From assembly GCA_029264635.1 (NCBI GenBank), contig JARIAA010000167.1, positions 1 through 16,078 on the forward strand: a DNA stretch of 16,078 bases. Reading direction: 5' to 3'. A program made the translations under genes and the position numbers. The DNA is from Psychrobacter sp. (GTDB lineage: Bacteria; Pseudomonadota; Gammaproteobacteria; Pseudomonadales; Moraxellaceae). Shown here piece after piece: positions 8,701 through 15,289 of the stretch (position 1 is the stretch's first letter; each line of letters starts with the position of its first letter). The notes below the pieces were generated by a model that worked only from the letters and a program-made list of their open reading frames with translations, was not told the origin of the DNA and did no database searches.

Positions 8701-10544
8701 TGCTCTAATATGAGCTCATACTCTTGCATCCAGATAGGCTGCTCTGGCAGATCAAACTCATAGGTCTGTGCTGAGATGACCGATACACCAAAATTTTCGA
8801 GAATTGGCAATACTTTGGATAAAATAACTGGCTGCTGACGACCATACAATTTTAAATGCAGTTGGTTGCCCGCGTCACCTGTTGACTGATATAGATGCCA
8901 AATCATTGGCTGCTCTTCGCTCAAACCAGCCAGACGCTTGGTATCTTCAACTGCCGTACGTGCATCAAAACGCTCCTGATAAGCTGCTGGAATATAGCTT
9001 AAAAACCGGCGCGTTAAAGCGTTGGCTTGTTGCTCGCCGACATTATCCAAGAGCATTTTTTGGTAGTTATCGCTCCAAGATTGCATCAAAGCCGACAGCT
9101 TAGCTTCGAGCGCAGCTGTATCTATCTCATTTACATGACCTGGCACTGTGCGTACGTGTACATGGACGCGGGCATGTTCAGATTCATTAAATTCCGTGGT
9201 AAACCCTGATGAGGTGCCACCATAAGCTTCTTTTAAGACATTTTGTACTTTAATACGCAGCTCGGTATTGAATTTATCACGCGGGATATAGACCAAACAG
9301 GATACAAAGCGCTGATAATGATCGATACGGCTAAATAAACGTAAGCTTTTTTTGTCTTGAAGCTGACTAATCCCTGAAACCGTCGGATATAGCTCTTCAA
9401 CGCTGGCTTGGAATAGATCATCACGTGGTAAGGAGTTAATGACATGCATCATTTTATGATAAGCATGACCATCGCGTGGCAGATCTGCCATTTCCATAAT
9501 TTTACTGGCTTTTTCGCGCAGCAGCGGGATTTGTTGCACACTTAGCTGATAAGCCTGCGGTGTAAACAGACCAATGAAGCGGTACTCGCCGATCAGTTTG
9601 CCATTATCATCAAACTTATGAATACCCAAAAAATCCATATAAACGGGACGATGCACAGGTGAGACGCGACTTGATTTGGATAGCATTAATACGCGTGGTT
9701 CGGTTAGTAGCTCTTTGAGATTGCCTGGCAGCTCATCAAAACTTTTTGAGAGCGTATCTTCGCTACCACCGCGTAATAACCCAAGACCACTATTACCAAT
9801 TGCAAATAAGTCTAAATTATCACCATCTTCCAAGCGATACTCTCGGTATCCTAAGAAGATAAAATGTTCGTCCAATACCCAGTCTAAAAACGCCTGAATC
9901 TCTTCTTTTGAATAAAATATCTCTGGTAGCGGCTTACTGCCAAGATCCACTTTTATATCCGTCAATCGCGCGCGTATCTGCTGCCAATCATCTACCACAA
10001 TGTCGAGGGTGTCTATTTTTGCTAACAGCATTTTTTTTAGGGCATTTAACTCCTCATTATCTTGATAAGAGATTTCACAATGAATCAAAGACATATGAGA
10101 GGTATTACTTTCATGGACGCTTTCAACATGAGCAATGTTATCACTTTCGTCGCGTTCAACATTTACAATAATATTATAAGTGCGATGCACATCAATGCCC
10201 TGTTCTTCAAGGCTCATCAAAATGGTATCGACCAAAAACGGTCTGTCATAAGCAACTATTTGAATCACAGTATGTGAGCTGTGAAAATGCTGCTCTTCGG
10301 CAATGGGATTTAATATCGCCAGCTGTGGCTTGTTACCGTCATATGCTTTTAGTAACGTAAAATGATGCAGCGCCATCCCTGCTAGATCCGCATCACTGAT
10401 GGTTTCTGCCGTTTCATGGTGCAGCGGCTGGTAATAGCTATGAATAAAATGATCAAATAACGATTTATCCTTTTGCACATAACTAGTAGCAATATCGCTT
10501 ATCTGGCCAATACGCTCTTTTGTAATACCAAGAGAGTTGGGCAT
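5736..10544 (-). CDS. gdhB: NAD-specific glutamate dehydrogenase, large (180-kDa class)
   Basis: Catabolic enzyme that oxidatively deaminates L-glutamate to 2-oxoglutarate and ammonia with NAD+. The 1602 residues fit the large bacterial class (Pseudomonas and Streptomyces enzymes are about 1600-1650), not the 450-residue hexameric type. The N-terminal half contains the regulatory ACT-like regions typical of this family. The catalytic part begins near residue 800 with RGGLRWSDR, then GLVKAQMVKN and PVGSKGGF (lysine near 843), a nucleotide-binding segment with GIGDMSGDVFGNGM near 977-992, NGGIGTYVKS near 1090, GEGGNLGFTQQGR near 1130-1140 and GGVNCSDHEVNIK near 1160-1172. A long helical C-terminal domain follows. 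The start is supported by AGGA at 10553-10556, eight bases before the ATG. The gene appears monocistronic, convergent with sbcC and divergent from purD. The symbol follows Pseudomonas usage; gdh2 is also used. The reading frame is intact. Confidence 0.95.
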   Translation of the reverse strand: MPNSLGITKERIGQISDIATSYVQKDKSLFDHFIHSYYQPLHHETAETISDADLAGMALHHFTLLKAYDGNKPQLAILNPIAEEQHFHSSHTVIQIVAYDRPFLVDTILMSLEEQGIDVHRTYNIIVNVERDESDNIAHVESVHESNTSHMSLIHCEISYQDNEELNALKKMLLAKIDTLDIVVDDWQQIRARLTDIKVDLGSKPLPEIFYSKEEIQAFLDWVLDEHFIFLGYREYRLEDGDNLDLFAIGNSGLGLLRGGSEDTLSKSFDELPGNLKELLTEPRVLMLSKSSRVSPVHRPVYMDFLGIHKFDDNGKLIGEYRFIGLFTPQAYQLSVQQIPLLREKASKIMEMADLPRDGHAYHKMMHVINSLPRDDLFQASVEELYPTVSGISQLQDKKSLRLFSRIDHYQRFVSCLVYIPRDKFNTELRIKVQNVLKEAYGGTSSGFTTEFNESEHARVHVHVRTVPGHVNEIDTAALEAKLSALMQSWSDNYQKMLLDNVGEQQANALTRRFLSYIPAAYQERFDARTAVEDTKRLAGLSEEQPMIWHLYQSTGDAGNQLHLKLYGRQQPVILSKVLPILENFGVSVISAQTYEFDLPEQPIWMQEYELILEHVDTIDMQVVRTQFEDSLKQIWAGRIESDSFNELVLTTKLDTYDVVVLRALSRYMMQAKAPFSNAYIQQTVVKNSEISVSLGDLFDARMNPRYTENERTTKTRQIQEQITKALADVSSLDEDRILRWYLDLINAMVRTNFYQKEADGQRKDRLSFKFLAADIPNLPKPKPMFEIFVYSPRVEAVHLRGGKVARGGLRWSDRMEDFRTEVLGLVKAQMVKNAVIVPVGSKGGFIVKTKTMADGREAFQAEGIACYQAFLRGMLDVTDNIVDGNIVPPADTVRHDEDDPYLVVAADKGTATFSDIANALSSEYNFWLDDAFASGGSVGYDHKAMGITARGGWESVKRHFRMRGMDIQNRDDFTVVGIGDMSGDVFGNGMLRSTHTKLVAAFNHLHIFIDPNPDTAASYAERERLFEMPRSTWDDYEKSLISQGGGVFSRQDKTIALSPEMKALFDISADSLTPNDLISALLKSPVDLIWNGGIGTYVKSSSESHADVGDRANDAVRVNGGDLRTAVVGEGGNLGFTQQGRIEYAQTGGRIYTDAIDNSGGVNCSDHEVNIKILLGKVVEQGDMTLKQRNELLESMTDSVAELVLRQNYLQPQAIELSHIRAAANLSDHQRFIQMLEGEGCLDRAIEYLPSDEEISKRQKAGTGLTNPELAVVMAYGKMCVYDNLLLSDLPDTPYFVNELHKYFPDELAARFFEEMKAHRLHREIISTYLTNSVVNRLGIEALFRLYEETGQTLATIIRGYAIARDVFHVSKAWQLLESLDNQVDATLLLKLELRLRDALENGVVWFINAFGQDLQVADMISRFEVSVERLTKSNGFIEQQFTDYLQEDTTSLMEEALSVNDAAMFAMLPYHVDALDAALLAEQYERPVDEIATLYFEAYQVLQLDWMMDNIATLPQQDYWDRRARHALVNELTRSLRMLMDTLLKQPNAKAAFEDWKSRHDKQLEAVTAEMAKLDSNDESHISLSTLSVLMSELSGLVTK

Positions 10545-10605
10545 AGCAGGTGTCCTTTTTTATAAGTTTGGTTTTAGATGTTGTTTTAATCGCAGTTATT
10601 GCACT

Positions 10606-10736
10606 ATTAGTGAGATAGTTGGCATAATAAGTTAGCTTGAGATAGAGTTAAATAAAACATTTAGCTATGTAAGCGAGTGGGTTTTCTACCTCAAGATCTC
10701 AATCTTAAACATCCTTGGCACTCATACCTCACTAAT
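10606..10736. repeat. Imperfect nested inverted repeat
   Basis: ATTAGTGAG (10606-10614) is exactly inverted as CTCACTAAT (10728-10736). Inside it TTGAGAT (10637-10643) is inverted as ATCTCAA (10696-10702). The gaps between outer and inner arms are 22 and 25 bases and are themselves weakly similar, as expected for a degenerate long palindrome. It could be a decayed MITE-like or palindromic intergenic repeat, a regulatory structure, or chance in AT-rich DNA. No target-site duplication was identified. Confidence 0.35.
10624..10651 (-). promoter_or_regulatory. Candidate sigma-70 promoter for gdhB
   Basis: Read on the minus strand: TTAACT (10646-10651) as -35, a 16-base spacer, then TATTAT (10624-10629) as -10. 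These match the consensus at 4 of 6 and 5 of 6 positions. Transcription would begin about 70 bases before the gdhB start. The region is AT-rich, so chance matches are easy. Confidence 0.35.
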
Positions 10737-10857
10737 CTATCTGATTGTAACGCACATACTCCCTTAGCTAAAGTGTAATATTTTATTTCATGCATATGTC
10801 TTTACTTAATAACCTTTATTCATAAGACAATGGTTAATTTCATTCATGATAGGGAGG

Positions 10858-10887
10858 TTGTTACTCTTAAATATTTACTTATATAAA
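10858..10887 (+). promoter_or_regulatory. Candidate sigma-70 promoter upstream of purD
   Basis: TTGTTA (10858-10863), an 18-base spacer and TATAAA (10882-10887) match the consensus at 4 of 6 and 5 of 6 positions. It would give a leader of about 220 bases before purD, containing the small ORF at 10954. This is the best rightward match I saw in the region, but it is not unique. Confidence 0.4.
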
Positions 10888-10953
10888 TATTCTACGCTAT
10901 TACTCTGCTAATATTGAACATACTTTCATTATCACATTTTAAAAAAGGCTTTC

Positions 10954-11067
10954 ATGCTGTTATTAATGGCAATAGGTTTGTTGATACCTTGTATTGAGTG
11001 CAGCTGGCAGACGGATACTCATGGTAATCCATGCGACTTTCTTGTTAGAATACGGCAGTATGTTTAA
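10954..11067 (+). CDS. Possible 37-residue small or leader peptide upstream of purD
   Basis: An ATG is preceded by a purine-rich Shine-Dalgarno-like AAAAAAGG (10941-10948) at five bases' spacing. It opens a 37-codon frame ending in TAA at 11065-11067. The product starts with a hydrophobic stretch, MLLLMAIGLLIPCIEC, then becomes polar and ends RIRQYV. It ends 46 bases before purD and lies downstream of the candidate promoter, so it could be a leader peptide or a small membrane-associated protein. I do not recognise it. Frames this short arise by chance, and the support is only the ribosome-binding sequence and placement. Confidence 0.25.
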   Translation: MLLLMAIGLLIPCIECSWQTDTHGNPCDFLVRIRQYV

Positions 11068-11113
11068 CAGTGCTTTACTGTTTCGCTATTAACGCTTAAT
11101 AAAGGGCAGAACG

Positions 11114-12469
11114 ATGATGAATATTTTGGTAATTGGCTCAGGTGGCCGTGAGCACGCTCTGGCTTGGCAGTGTGCCAAAGATGACAATGTACAACGCGTC
11201 TATATTGCACCTGGCAATGCTGGCACTGCCCTTGAATCAAAATGCCAAAATATCATTTTAGAAAACTCTCCCAATGAGGATGAACATCAAGCTGTGATAG
11301 CATTTTGTCAAAATAATGCCATTGATATCGTTATCGTTGGCCCCGAAGCGCCATTAGTAACAGGCATCATTGATGCTTGCCGTAAAGCTGGCATTAATGC
11401 GTGGGGACCCACTGCCTATTGTGCTCAGCTCGAAGGCTCAAAGACTTTTGCCAAGGAATTTATGGCCAAACACAATATTCCAACGGCAGCCTATCAAGGA
11501 TTTACAGATGCCGTTAGTGCCAAAGCTTATGTCGATGGACAAGGCGCACCTATCGTCATCAAAGCAGACGGTCTTGCCGCGGGCAAAGGGGTTATTGTCG
11601 CCGAAACCATCGAGCAAGCACATAACGCTATCGATGATATGCTTGCTGACAACAAATTTGGTGATGCTGGTAGCCGCGTGGTCATTGAGCAATTTTTGCA
11701 AGGTGAAGAGGCGAGCTTTATTTGTATGATTGATGGTGAGAATATCTTGCCAATGGCAACCAGCCAAGATCATAAACGTGCTTTTGAAAGTGATACTGGT
11801 CCCAACACAGGCGGTATGGGTGCGTACTCTCCTGCCCCAGTCGTGACCCAAGATGTGCATGATAAAGTCATGACCAAAGTTATTCAGCCAGTCGTTGATG
11901 CTATGAAAGCTGCTGGGCATCCTTACACGGGGTTTTTGTATGCAGGGCTTATGATTGATGAAGCAGGCGAGCCTTTTGTCATTGAATTCAATTGCCGCTT
12001 TGGTGATCCAGAAACGCAGCCTATTTTGATGCGCTTGCAATCCTCAATGGTCGATTTGGTTGCCAAAGGCTTAGCAGGCAACTTACCTGATGAAGCAAAT
12101 TGGGATGAGCGTTCTGCTCTTGGTATCGTGATTGCTTCAAAAGGTTATCCTGAAACCTCATCAAAAGGTGACGTCATCGCAGGCTTGCCAGAGCTAGATG
12201 CCCATAACGATCAGCCAGTTAAAGTTTTTCATGCGGGTACGACGTTTTCTCATAGTGATGATGTAGACAAAATTGAAGCCAAGGTAGCAAATGGTAGCGA
12301 TAAAGAAGTGCTGACAAACGGTGGGCGCGTTTTGTGTGTCACCGCATTAGCCGATAGCATCTTTGATGCTCAGCAAGCAGCATTGGTAGTCGCAGGAGCG
12401 ATTAGTTTTGATGGTGCACATTATCGCCGTGACATCGGTCATCATGCTATTGCACGTGGACAGTCCTAG
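11114..12469 (+). CDS. purD: Phosphoribosylamine--glycine ligase (GAR synthetase)
   Basis: Catalyses the second step of de novo purine synthesis: phosphoribosylamine, glycine and ATP give glycinamide ribonucleotide. The N-terminal domain begins NILVIGSGGREHALAW, with the glycine-rich GGREHAL at residues 10-16. The ATP-grasp part carries APIVIKADGLAAGKGVIVA and the signature RFGDPETQ at 295-302. The C-terminal domain includes TNGGRVLCVTA and ends with the typical HYRRDIGHHAI segment. Length is 451 residues against about 429 in E. coli; the extra residues sit mainly near residues 45-60 and 365-395. AAAGGG (11101-11106) lies seven bases before the first of two adjacent ATGs, which favours 11114 over 11117. 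In many relatives purH is beside purD; here it is not in the window and purD looks monocistronic. Confidence 0.96.
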   Translation: MMNILVIGSGGREHALAWQCAKDDNVQRVYIAPGNAGTALESKCQNIILENSPNEDEHQAVIAFCQNNAIDIVIVGPEAPLVTGIIDACRKAGINAWGPTAYCAQLEGSKTFAKEFMAKHNIPTAAYQGFTDAVSAKAYVDGQGAPIVIKADGLAAGKGVIVAETIEQAHNAIDDMLADNKFGDAGSRVVIEQFLQGEEASFICMIDGENILPMATSQDHKRAFESDTGPNTGGMGAYSPAPVVTQDVHDKVMTKVIQPVVDAMKAAGHPYTGFLYAGLMIDEAGEPFVIEFNCRFGDPETQPILMRLQSSMVDLVAKGLAGNLPDEANWDERSALGIVIASKGYPETSSKGDVIAGLPELDAHNDQPVKVFHAGTTFSHSDDVDKIEAKVANGSDKEVLTNGGRVLCVTALADSIFDAQQAALVVAGAISFDGAHYRRDIGHHAIARGQS

Positions 12470-12506
12470 GCGTATTTTTTAATTTATAATAAGCTTTATT
12501 ATCATT

Positions 12507-12537
12507 CGTGCTATGACCTGTGGGTCAGCACGGTTTT
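12507..12537 (+). terminator. Probable intrinsic terminator of purD
   Basis: CGTGCT (12507-12512) pairs with AGCACG (12527-12532). GACC (12515-12518) pairs with GGTC (12523-12526) above a two-base bulge, with loop TGTG. TTTT follows at 12534-12537. The stem is good but the T run is short. A smaller AT-only hairpin (ATAATAA with TTATTAT, about 12486-12502) lies just before it. Confidence 0.6.
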
Positions 12538-12603
12538 GTATACTAACCTTGCATAGCCCTTGTATTGTTAGTCTTAAACCCGCAAATCAGTACAACCTGA
12601 TGA

Positions 12604-14010
12604 ATGGTTATCTTTATGGCACATGATACTTCTAGATCTTCTAATAATAAGCAATCGATTGATACTCTAAAAACCTCTGGGTTTGAGCGTCGATTATCGA
12701 TTGCCAAAACCTCTTTGAATATCGGTCGCCGCTGGGCGGGCAATAGTGTGTCTGGTATGTTTTTAGATAAGCAGGCACGTACCAAGCGCAATCAGATATT
12801 TATGGAGGCGCAGGCAAATTACGTTGCAGAAGAGCTTGGGAAACTTAAAGGTTCTGTAGTAAAAATCGGCCAAATGCTGGCGATGTATGGTGAGCACATC
12901 TTACCGCCTGAAATCACTCGAGCATTACAAACGCTCAATGATGATACAGCGACTCTTACTTGGCCAAAAATAGAGCAAACGTTGCAAGCTACTCTTGGCG
13001 ATAAGATGAATGAGCTTGATATTAACCCTGTGCCTATCGGTACGGCCTCCCTAGCCCAAGTTCACCGTGCAACGGTGTTAGAAACTGGCGAACAAGTCGT
13101 ATTGAAGATTCAGTACCCTGGTGTGGCAGAAGCCATCGACTCCGACCTTGCTCTGTTTAAACGCTTATTAAGAGTAAGTAATATCGTCCCGCAAACGCGC
13201 GCACTTGATACTTGGTTTGAGGAGATCCGCGATTTACTGCATCACGAAGTTGATTATAATGCAGAAGCCGCCACCACAGAGCGCTTTTATGGTCGTCTTG
13301 CTCATGATCCGCGCTATGTGGTACCAAAAATCAATCGTAAATATTCAAGCAGTCGTCTACTTTGCATGACCTATGAGCCTGGGGTTTCAATAAACTCTGA
13401 AGCTTTGCAATTAGTGCCACATGAGCGCCGCAATGCTATTGGTCAAGCCGCAATTGAGATTATGATGCAGGAGATCTTTGTATGGGGAGAGATGCAAACT
13501 GATCCAAATTTTGGGAATTATTTGGTGCGCATCAGTGAAAACCCTAATGAGTTAGACAAGCTTGTATTATTAGACTTCGGTGCTATCCGTCAATTTGATA
13601 ATACGTTATTAACGATTGCTCGTAGTCTTCTGCGTGCAGGCTATCATCATGATCATAAGGCAATGATGGCAGGTATGACAGGCTATGATTTTTTTGACAC
13701 AATGAGTGATAAGGTACGCGCTGATATTGCTTCGTTATTCTTACTTGCTACGGAGCCCTTTAGTCATCCTGATGTCAATCCTGATATTCCTCCCAATTGT
13801 TTGGATGAGCAAAAACGCTATATTTGGGCAAATAGTAAGTTGCATTCGCGTATTTCAGCAAATGCTACTACTGCGATACAATCTTTTGAGTTTAATTTGC
13901 CGCCCAAAGAATTTATGTTTATTAGTCGTAAATTCATAGGCGCTTATACCTTTTTGACGGTAATAAACGCGCATACGAATTCAGAGAAATTGGTAAAACC
14001 GTTTTTATAG
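12604..14010 (+). CDS. ABC1/COQ8 (UbiB-related) family atypical kinase
   Basis: Member of the ABC1/ADCK/UbiB atypical kinase family, usually linked to ubiquinone biosynthesis or lipid homeostasis. Visible motifs: KxGQ at K87-Q90 in SVVKIGQMLA; an alanine-loop equivalent PIGTASLAQVHRA; the ATP-binding lysine K168 in VVLKIQYPGV; QTDPNFGN at 298-305 with D300; and the metal-binding DFG at 324-326 in LLDFGAIRQF. The QTDPN segment and KIQYPGV resemble eukaryotic COQ8/ADCK3 more than E. coli UbiB, which has an HxD-type motif there. At 468 residues it is shorter than UbiB and I see no C-terminal transmembrane pair. It is therefore probably not UbiB itself, and I give no symbol. The start is uncertain: ATG at 12604 or at 12619 (MAHDTS), neither with a good Shine-Dalgarno. 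The gene stands alone, with terminators on both sides. Confidence 0.9.
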   Translation: MVIFMAHDTSRSSNNKQSIDTLKTSGFERRLSIAKTSLNIGRRWAGNSVSGMFLDKQARTKRNQIFMEAQANYVAEELGKLKGSVVKIGQMLAMYGEHILPPEITRALQTLNDDTATLTWPKIEQTLQATLGDKMNELDINPVPIGTASLAQVHRATVLETGEQVVLKIQYPGVAEAIDSDLALFKRLLRVSNIVPQTRALDTWFEEIRDLLHHEVDYNAEAATTERFYGRLAHDPRYVVPKINRKYSSSRLLCMTYEPGVSINSEALQLVPHERRNAIGQAAIEIMMQEIFVWGEMQTDPNFGNYLVRISENPNELDKLVLLDFGAIRQFDNTLLTIARSLLRAGYHHDHKAMMAGMTGYDFFDTMSDKVRADIASLFLLATEPFSHPDVNPDIPPNCLDEQKRYIWANSKLHSRISANATTAIQSFEFNLPPKEFMFISRKFIGAYTFLTVINAHTNSEKLVKPFL

Positions 14011-14031
14011 TTTTTACGAATGTAGATTTTG

Positions 14032-14057
14032 AAAACCGCTTTCCAGTAGCGGTTTTT
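14032..14057. terminator. Intrinsic terminator after the ABC1-family gene
   Basis: AAAACCGCT (14032-14040) pairs perfectly with AGCGGTTTT (14048-14056) around a 7-base loop, followed by T. It begins 21 bases after the stop codon. The flanking A and T runs mean it could also stop leftward transcripts of the convergent methyltransferase gene. Confidence 0.88.
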
Positions 14058-14074
14058 CAATCTATTATTTTATC

Positions 14075-14167
14075 TGCTTAGGCTATTTATTTTAAGTGTA
14101 TTCGTTATATTAGCAATTCATTTATCATTTCGTTATTTATGCTTATTTTATAATGCTTAGGCTATTT
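14075..14167. repeat. Pair of 14-bp direct repeats in an AT-rich gap
   Basis: TGCTTAGGCTATTT occurs exactly at 14075-14088 and again at 14154-14167, 79 bases apart from start to start. Both lie in the gap between the convergent ABC1-family and methyltransferase genes. A partial echo (ATGCTTATTTTA) lies between them. No function is evident; they may be remnants of a local duplication. Confidence 0.5.
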
Positions 14168-14182
14168 TTTGATGTTGATATT

Positions 14183-14875
14183 TTAGTCTGTGGCATACCA
14201 GTTATCAAATCTGGTTACATAGTGTTCTGGCTTTTTTAGGGTAAGTTGCCAACAAGTGTCCCCACGAGCTAAATACTTTATTTCAAAGTGTGTGCGCTGG
14301 CTATCAGTCGGTATCCGATGACAACTATAAGGTAATTGCCAGATATTTATTGCTTGCTGCTCTGCATGCGCCATATAACTGTCGATATTAGTCGCTAAGA
14401 CGACTTCCCCACCTGCTCGTAAGCGCGATAGTAAAAATTCAAAAAATGGCATATTTAGCCATTGCTGGTTAGGATTATGTTGTTCTGGATTAGGATACAA
14501 CAAGTAAATGCGCGTTAGACTATTTGGCGGGATAGCATGGACTGTCCACGCGATAGCGTCAGCATGAATGGGCGTTATATTGTTTGGACATTGCTGCTTA
14601 AATATCTTGGTAAAGGCTTCAAACTTATTGCGGGTGCGCTCAATAGCAATTAGATGCTTATCCGTATGCGCTGCTGCAAAACTTAGCGCATGCTTGCCCT
14701 TCCCTGCTCCAATCTCTAATATTAATGGTAATGTATCTGTCCCATTTTTGGCAGCTGTATCTTTATTAGCTCTGTGTTTGATCACCTCAGGAATAAAAAA
14801 GTCTCGCGGTGCCGAGAGTTTTTCTGGTTGAAACGCCCGCACTTGATTATGTGAAAGTATTCGTTCACCATTCAT
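14183..14875 (-). CDS. TrmB-like SAM-dependent methyltransferase
   Basis: Rossmann-fold methyltransferase resembling TrmB, which makes N7-methylguanosine at position 46 of tRNA. SAM-binding motif I is LEIGAGKGK (E54-K61), with the acidic residue E79 in LIAIER ending strand 2, as in TrmB. The later region RIYLLYPNPE (122-131), PFFEFLLSRLRAGGEVVLATN and RTHFE (194-198) follows the TrmB order. However, the usual PDPW with downstream K/RH/KRR is replaced by PNPEQHNPNQQW, so the aspartate is lost. The 230-residue length fits the family. AAGGA six to seven bases before the ATG supports the start. It is divergent from yacG and alone on its strand. It may be the organism's TrmB, a paralogue with altered activity, or a methyltransferase for another substrate. 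For that reason I leave the symbol empty. Confidence 0.8.
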   Translation of the reverse strand: MNGERILSHNQVRAFQPEKLSAPRDFFIPEVIKHRANKDTAAKNGTDTLPLILEIGAGKGKHALSFAAAHTDKHLIAIERTRNKFEAFTKIFKQQCPNNITPIHADAIAWTVHAIPPNSLTRIYLLYPNPEQHNPNQQWLNMPFFEFLLSRLRAGGEVVLATNIDSYMAHAEQQAINIWQLPYSCHRIPTDSQRTHFEIKYLARGDTCWQLTLKKPEHYVTRFDNWYATD

Positions 14876-14924
14876 AATTTATCCTTACTTTATTCGTTCT
14901 TAATGTATATTGTACGCTCTGTAT

Positions 14925-14952
14925 TTGTCTTTCTCTGACCGCGTGTTATGAT
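14925..14952 (+). promoter_or_regulatory. Candidate extended -10 promoter for yacG
   Basis: TTGTCT (14925-14930), a 16-base spacer and TATGAT (14947-14952), preceded by TGT as an extended -10. The boxes match the consensus at 4 of 6 and 5 of 6 positions. Transcription would begin near 14959, about 55 bases before the yacG start. Confidence 0.5.
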
Positions 14953-15013
14953 AACCGCTCCTATTTTTCGATCATACTCTCCTTCATAATCATAAGGATG
15001 ACCTTACTTTACT

Positions 15014-15205
15014 ATGCCTCAATCTACCCCCAATACCCCACCCAAAACCTATCCTTGTCCGCGTTGTGGTACTCAGACTGCATGGCAAGACAATAAATAT
15101 AAGCCGTTTTGTAGTGAGCGCTGCAAACTTATCGATTTAGGTGCTTGGGCAAACGAAGAGTATACCTTACCTGCCGAATATACGCCGTTTTCTGATGACC
15201 TCTGA
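15014..15205 (+). CDS. yacG: DNA gyrase inhibitor YacG (zinc-binding)
   Basis: Small zinc protein; the E. coli homologue binds GyrB and inhibits gyrase. The 63 residues show the family's Cys4 site, CPRC (C15, C18) and FCSERC (C33, C37), followed by the diagnostic KLIDLGAWANEEY. The acidic C-terminal tail (EYTPFSDDL) is also typical. The length is normal. The start is the only in-frame ATG, because an in-frame TGA lies at 14999-15001. The nearest Shine-Dalgarno-like AAGG (14994-14997) is about 16 bases away, which is longer than optimal. In many gammaproteobacteria yacG sits by coaE; here it lies between a divergent methyltransferase gene and argD, 84 bases before the latter. Confidence 0.93.
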   Translation: MPQSTPNTPPKTYPCPRCGTQTAWQDNKYKPFCSERCKLIDLGAWANEEYTLPAEYTPFSDDL

Positions 15206-15289
15206 TTTTATATCGTAGTATCGCTATATCATCATGTGACATAGTCTATCTTTTCATAATTATTATTTTAATACCCCAAGGATGCTTGT

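Larger units (their letters stand above)
10545..11113. other. Divergent intergenic region between gdhB and purD
   Basis: 569 AT-rich bases without a recognisable long gene. They contain the gdhB Shine-Dalgarno, a candidate gdhB promoter, a nested inverted repeat (10606-10736), a candidate rightward promoter (10858-10887) and a possible 37-codon ORF (10954-11067). I see no PurR-type operator palindrome and no riboswitch fold I recognise. Confidence 0.7.

Noticed and set aside
10545..11113. PurR operator or purine riboswitch upstream of purD
   Set aside because: No ACGCAAACGTTTGCGT-like palindrome and no recognisable purine or PRPP riboswitch core could be found by eye.
11438..12040. 200-codon open frame on the minus strand inside purD
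   Set aside because: It lies wholly antisense to a well-conserved purD, has no recognisable domain and looks like a codon-bias shadow.
14998..15095. Short out-of-frame ORF starting at ATG 14998 and overlapping yacG
   Set aside because: Its AAGG is too close to its own ATG to serve as a ribosome-binding site, and the frame is only about 32 codons and overlaps the conserved YacG.
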